Assembly: GCA_009783395.1 (NCBI GenBank)
Contig: WRHA01000330.1
Span: forward strand, 1 to 8,014
Length of the DNA: 8,014 nucleotides
Source: Defluviitaleaceae bacterium
Lineage (GTDB): Bacteria > Bacillota > Clostridia > Lachnospirales > WQUN01
Reading direction: 5' to 3'
Below, in pieces: positions 6,630 to 8,014 of this stretch (position 1 is its first letter; every line of letters starts with the position of its first letter). A program made the position numbers and the translations under genes. Under the pieces are notes generated by a model that was not told the origin of the DNA, searched no databases, and saw only the letters and a program-made list of their open reading frames with translations.

Positions 6630-8014
6630 TACTCTTCACCCACACGATAGGTTATTTCAATCCGTGGCGATTCACCCGGGAGGGAGAAAATTAATTGCTG
6701 ATTGTCCTCCCACGTGATTTTATTCTTGAAAATGCCGTTGCCGTCGCCGTCTGTGACGTGACATGCGGCTTTTTTATTTACGTAAATAACGGGGCGATTG
6801 CCGATCAGGCCGGGCGCAAGGTGAATATCCCAAACAGGAATGCCCGAAAGGGAAAACTTGTCGGCCTTCGCGCCGCCGAGGCTGTTTGTTAAAAATTCCA
6901 TAAGCGACATCTGCCCCGCAAACGTGCTTAAATCGGGGGCTTCAAGCGCGGTGTAATTGCCGTCGGCAAGGAGAGCGCGAATTTCTAAATGCCCTGTATA
7001 CAAGCGATTCTTCGTTCTGCGAATGGAAATAGCACGCAGAACCAATGCGGCAAGCACAAGCATCAACGCGATGCCGATCATTGCAAAGATTAAAAAGCCG
7101 GGGGCCTCTATTTCACTCGGAGGCTCGGCGACTTCGTAGGGTTCGACATCTACATCGGGCGGCTCTATATCTGCTTCCGGCGTCGGAAGGGGTTCAATTT
7201 CCTCAATTTCAAATTGTGCCAAAACTTCCGGATCAAACAAAACCGCAATCGGTGCGGTTGCCTGTTCGAATCCCGGATGCGTTATGCCAACTCCGATATG
7301 GACATTTCGCGGAGGGTCGAGCAAAAACTCCAGCGCGAACGAAGCCCCCGTGCCGACCATTTCAAAGGCCTCGACGCGATTCATTCCCTCGTCGTAGATA
7401 AACATTTCGGCGACGGATTCTTCAAACAGTGTCTGCAATTGCGATGCGGGCAGTCCGGAAATAAAGCCCGACTGAACCAAAATCGGAAGCTCGGGGTCGA
7501 AAAACATGCCGGGATCTTCCGAATCGGGCTGTGTAACCGAAAGCGAAGCCGTGACATTATAATTGTAGATTAAATTTACCGTGATGCGATCTTCTGCTAC
7601 GCCGCGAACGCTTAAAAGCCAGTCGCCCACCATCGGCTCCAGAATTTTTATCATGGAATAACGGTTTGCATATGTCAAGGTGTATGATTCGTTGTCGAAG
7701 GTCACCTCGCGTCCCGAGGGGTCGAAAAGGCGCAGGTTTGTAATCGGGCGCGATGACAGCATGATTATATTGGCTTCGGAGACAAACGCGCTGGGAATCG
7801 GGACAACGACTTCGTTATAGGTGTCGCCCTCGGCTACAAACACGTCGAGTTCCGTTATCGACGAGCGTATATGGCTTGCGAAAATTTCGTTAAAAATTTG
7901 AGGCAGGTAGGCGGCTTCGTCAACGATATAGCTTCTCGCGCCCGTGCGCGCCGCCATTTCGCGCAAAAACGGCTCGTTAAGCGTGCCGTCGTAGTTTAGC
8001 CCTATTGTGTAAAT
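6629..8014 (-). CDS. vWA-domain single-pass membrane protein, C-terminal part (5' end outside the window)
   Basis: The frame is open through the right edge, giving 461 visible residues. The TTG at 7966 is internal, since IYTIGLNYDGTLNEPFLREM reads straight through it. Visible residues 1-45 match the last strand and helix of a vWA domain (IYTIGL, LREMAARTGARSYIVDEAAY, LPQIFNEIF). The metal-binding MIDAS residues would lie off-window. Residues 55-265 form beta-rich ectodomain modules, the first with FDPSGREVTF and MVGDWLLSVRG, resembling Ig-like domains that often follow vWA. A Pro/Glu/Asp-rich stalk (268-304) leads to one hydrophobic helix (FLIFAMIGIALMLVLAALVL, 307-326) and then the basic RAISIRRTKNR. 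By the positive-inside rule the N-terminus is outside and the last 125 residues are cytoplasmic. That cytoplasmic domain is beta-rich and unidentified; an FHA-like sandwich is only a guess. It is the first visible gene of the cluster and may link extracellular events to the tubulin-like protein. Confidence 0.9.
   Translation of the reverse strand: MYTIGLNYDGTLNEPFLREMAARTGARSYIVDEAAYLPQIFNEIFASHIRSSITELDVFVAEGDTYNEVVVPIPSAFVSEANIIMLSSRPITNLRLFDPSGREVTFDNESYTLTYANRYSMIKILEPMVGDWLLSVRGVAEDRITVNLIYNYNVTASLSVTQPDSEDPGMFFDPELPILVQSGFISGLPASQLQTLFEESVAEMFIYDEGMNRVEAFEMVGTGASFALEFLLDPPRNVHIGVGITHPGFEQATAPIAVLFDPEVLAQFEIEEIEPLPTPEADIEPPDVDVEPYEVAEPPSEIEAPGFLIFAMIGIALMLVLAALVLRAISIRRTKNRLYTGHLEIRALLADGNYTALEAPDLSTFAGQMSLMEFLTNSLGGAKADKFSLSGIPVWDIHLAPGLIGNRPVIYVNKKAACHVTDGDGNGIFKNKITWEDNQQLIFSLPGESPRIEITYRVGEE
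6630..6641 (-). promoter_or_regulatory. ribosome binding site and TAATG stop-start overlap for the tubulin-like gene
   Basis: On the minus strand, GGGTGAAGAGTA precedes the ATG at 6629. The site is weak to moderate (GGTGAAGAG) and lies within the last Gly-Glu-Glu codons of the vWA protein. The stop TAA and start ATG share one base, so coupled re-initiation is the likely mode of translation. Confidence 0.5.

Noticed and set aside
6629..7966. A complete 445-residue gene starting with TTG at 7966.
   Set aside because: The frame continues upstream to the window edge with typical vWA sequence (IYTIGLNYDGTLNEPF), so the TTG is an internal Leu codon and the gene is partial.

Overview
The window is compact bacterial DNA. 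About 83% of it is one minus-strand cluster of four tightly overlapping genes, read from right to left. A TolC-like gene on the plus strand converges on the cluster at the left edge. There are no RNA genes, insertion sequences, CRISPR arrays or long intergenic stretches. The only true gap is 12 bases (828-839). The lineage cannot be fixed from this sequence. The gene set and a mid-range GC content are compatible with Bacillota (Clostridia or Negativicutes) or another gut-type anaerobe, but this is a weak inference. A TolC homologue would normally suggest a diderm envelope, although TolC-family proteins are also annotated in some monoderm Clostridia.

Right to left on the minus strand, the cluster contains: (1) 6629-8014, the C-terminal part of a membrane protein. 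It has the end of a von Willebrand factor A (vWA) domain, a beta-rich ectodomain, a Pro/Glu/Asp-rich stalk, one transmembrane helix and a cytoplasmic beta-rich domain. Its N-terminus lies beyond the right edge. (2) 3285-6629, a 1114-residue tubulin/FtsZ-superfamily protein (Tubulin_2/FtsZ-like type) with a recognisable GTP-binding core and a C-terminal extension of about 700 residues. (3) 1444-3288, a 614-residue protein I do not recognise, with an alpha/beta N-terminal domain, an acidic linker, a coiled-coil middle and a very acidic C-terminal tail. (4) 840-1454, a 204-residue beta-rich orphan. The junctions overlap by 1, 4 and 11 bases, so the genes are almost certainly co-transcribed and translationally coupled.

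The most interesting content is this whole unit. A vWA sensor or adhesion-type module outside the membrane is encoded next to a giant cytosolic tubulin-like GTPase and two uncharacterised partners. From memory, a tubulin-superfamily family linked in operons to vWA proteins was described by Makarova and Koonin (2010, FtsZl-1) as a predicted membrane-remodelling system. This cluster looks like a variant of that idea. Its third and fourth proteins, and the size of its tubulin, are not explained by anything I can name. The joint function is inferred from gene order, not shown by the sequence.
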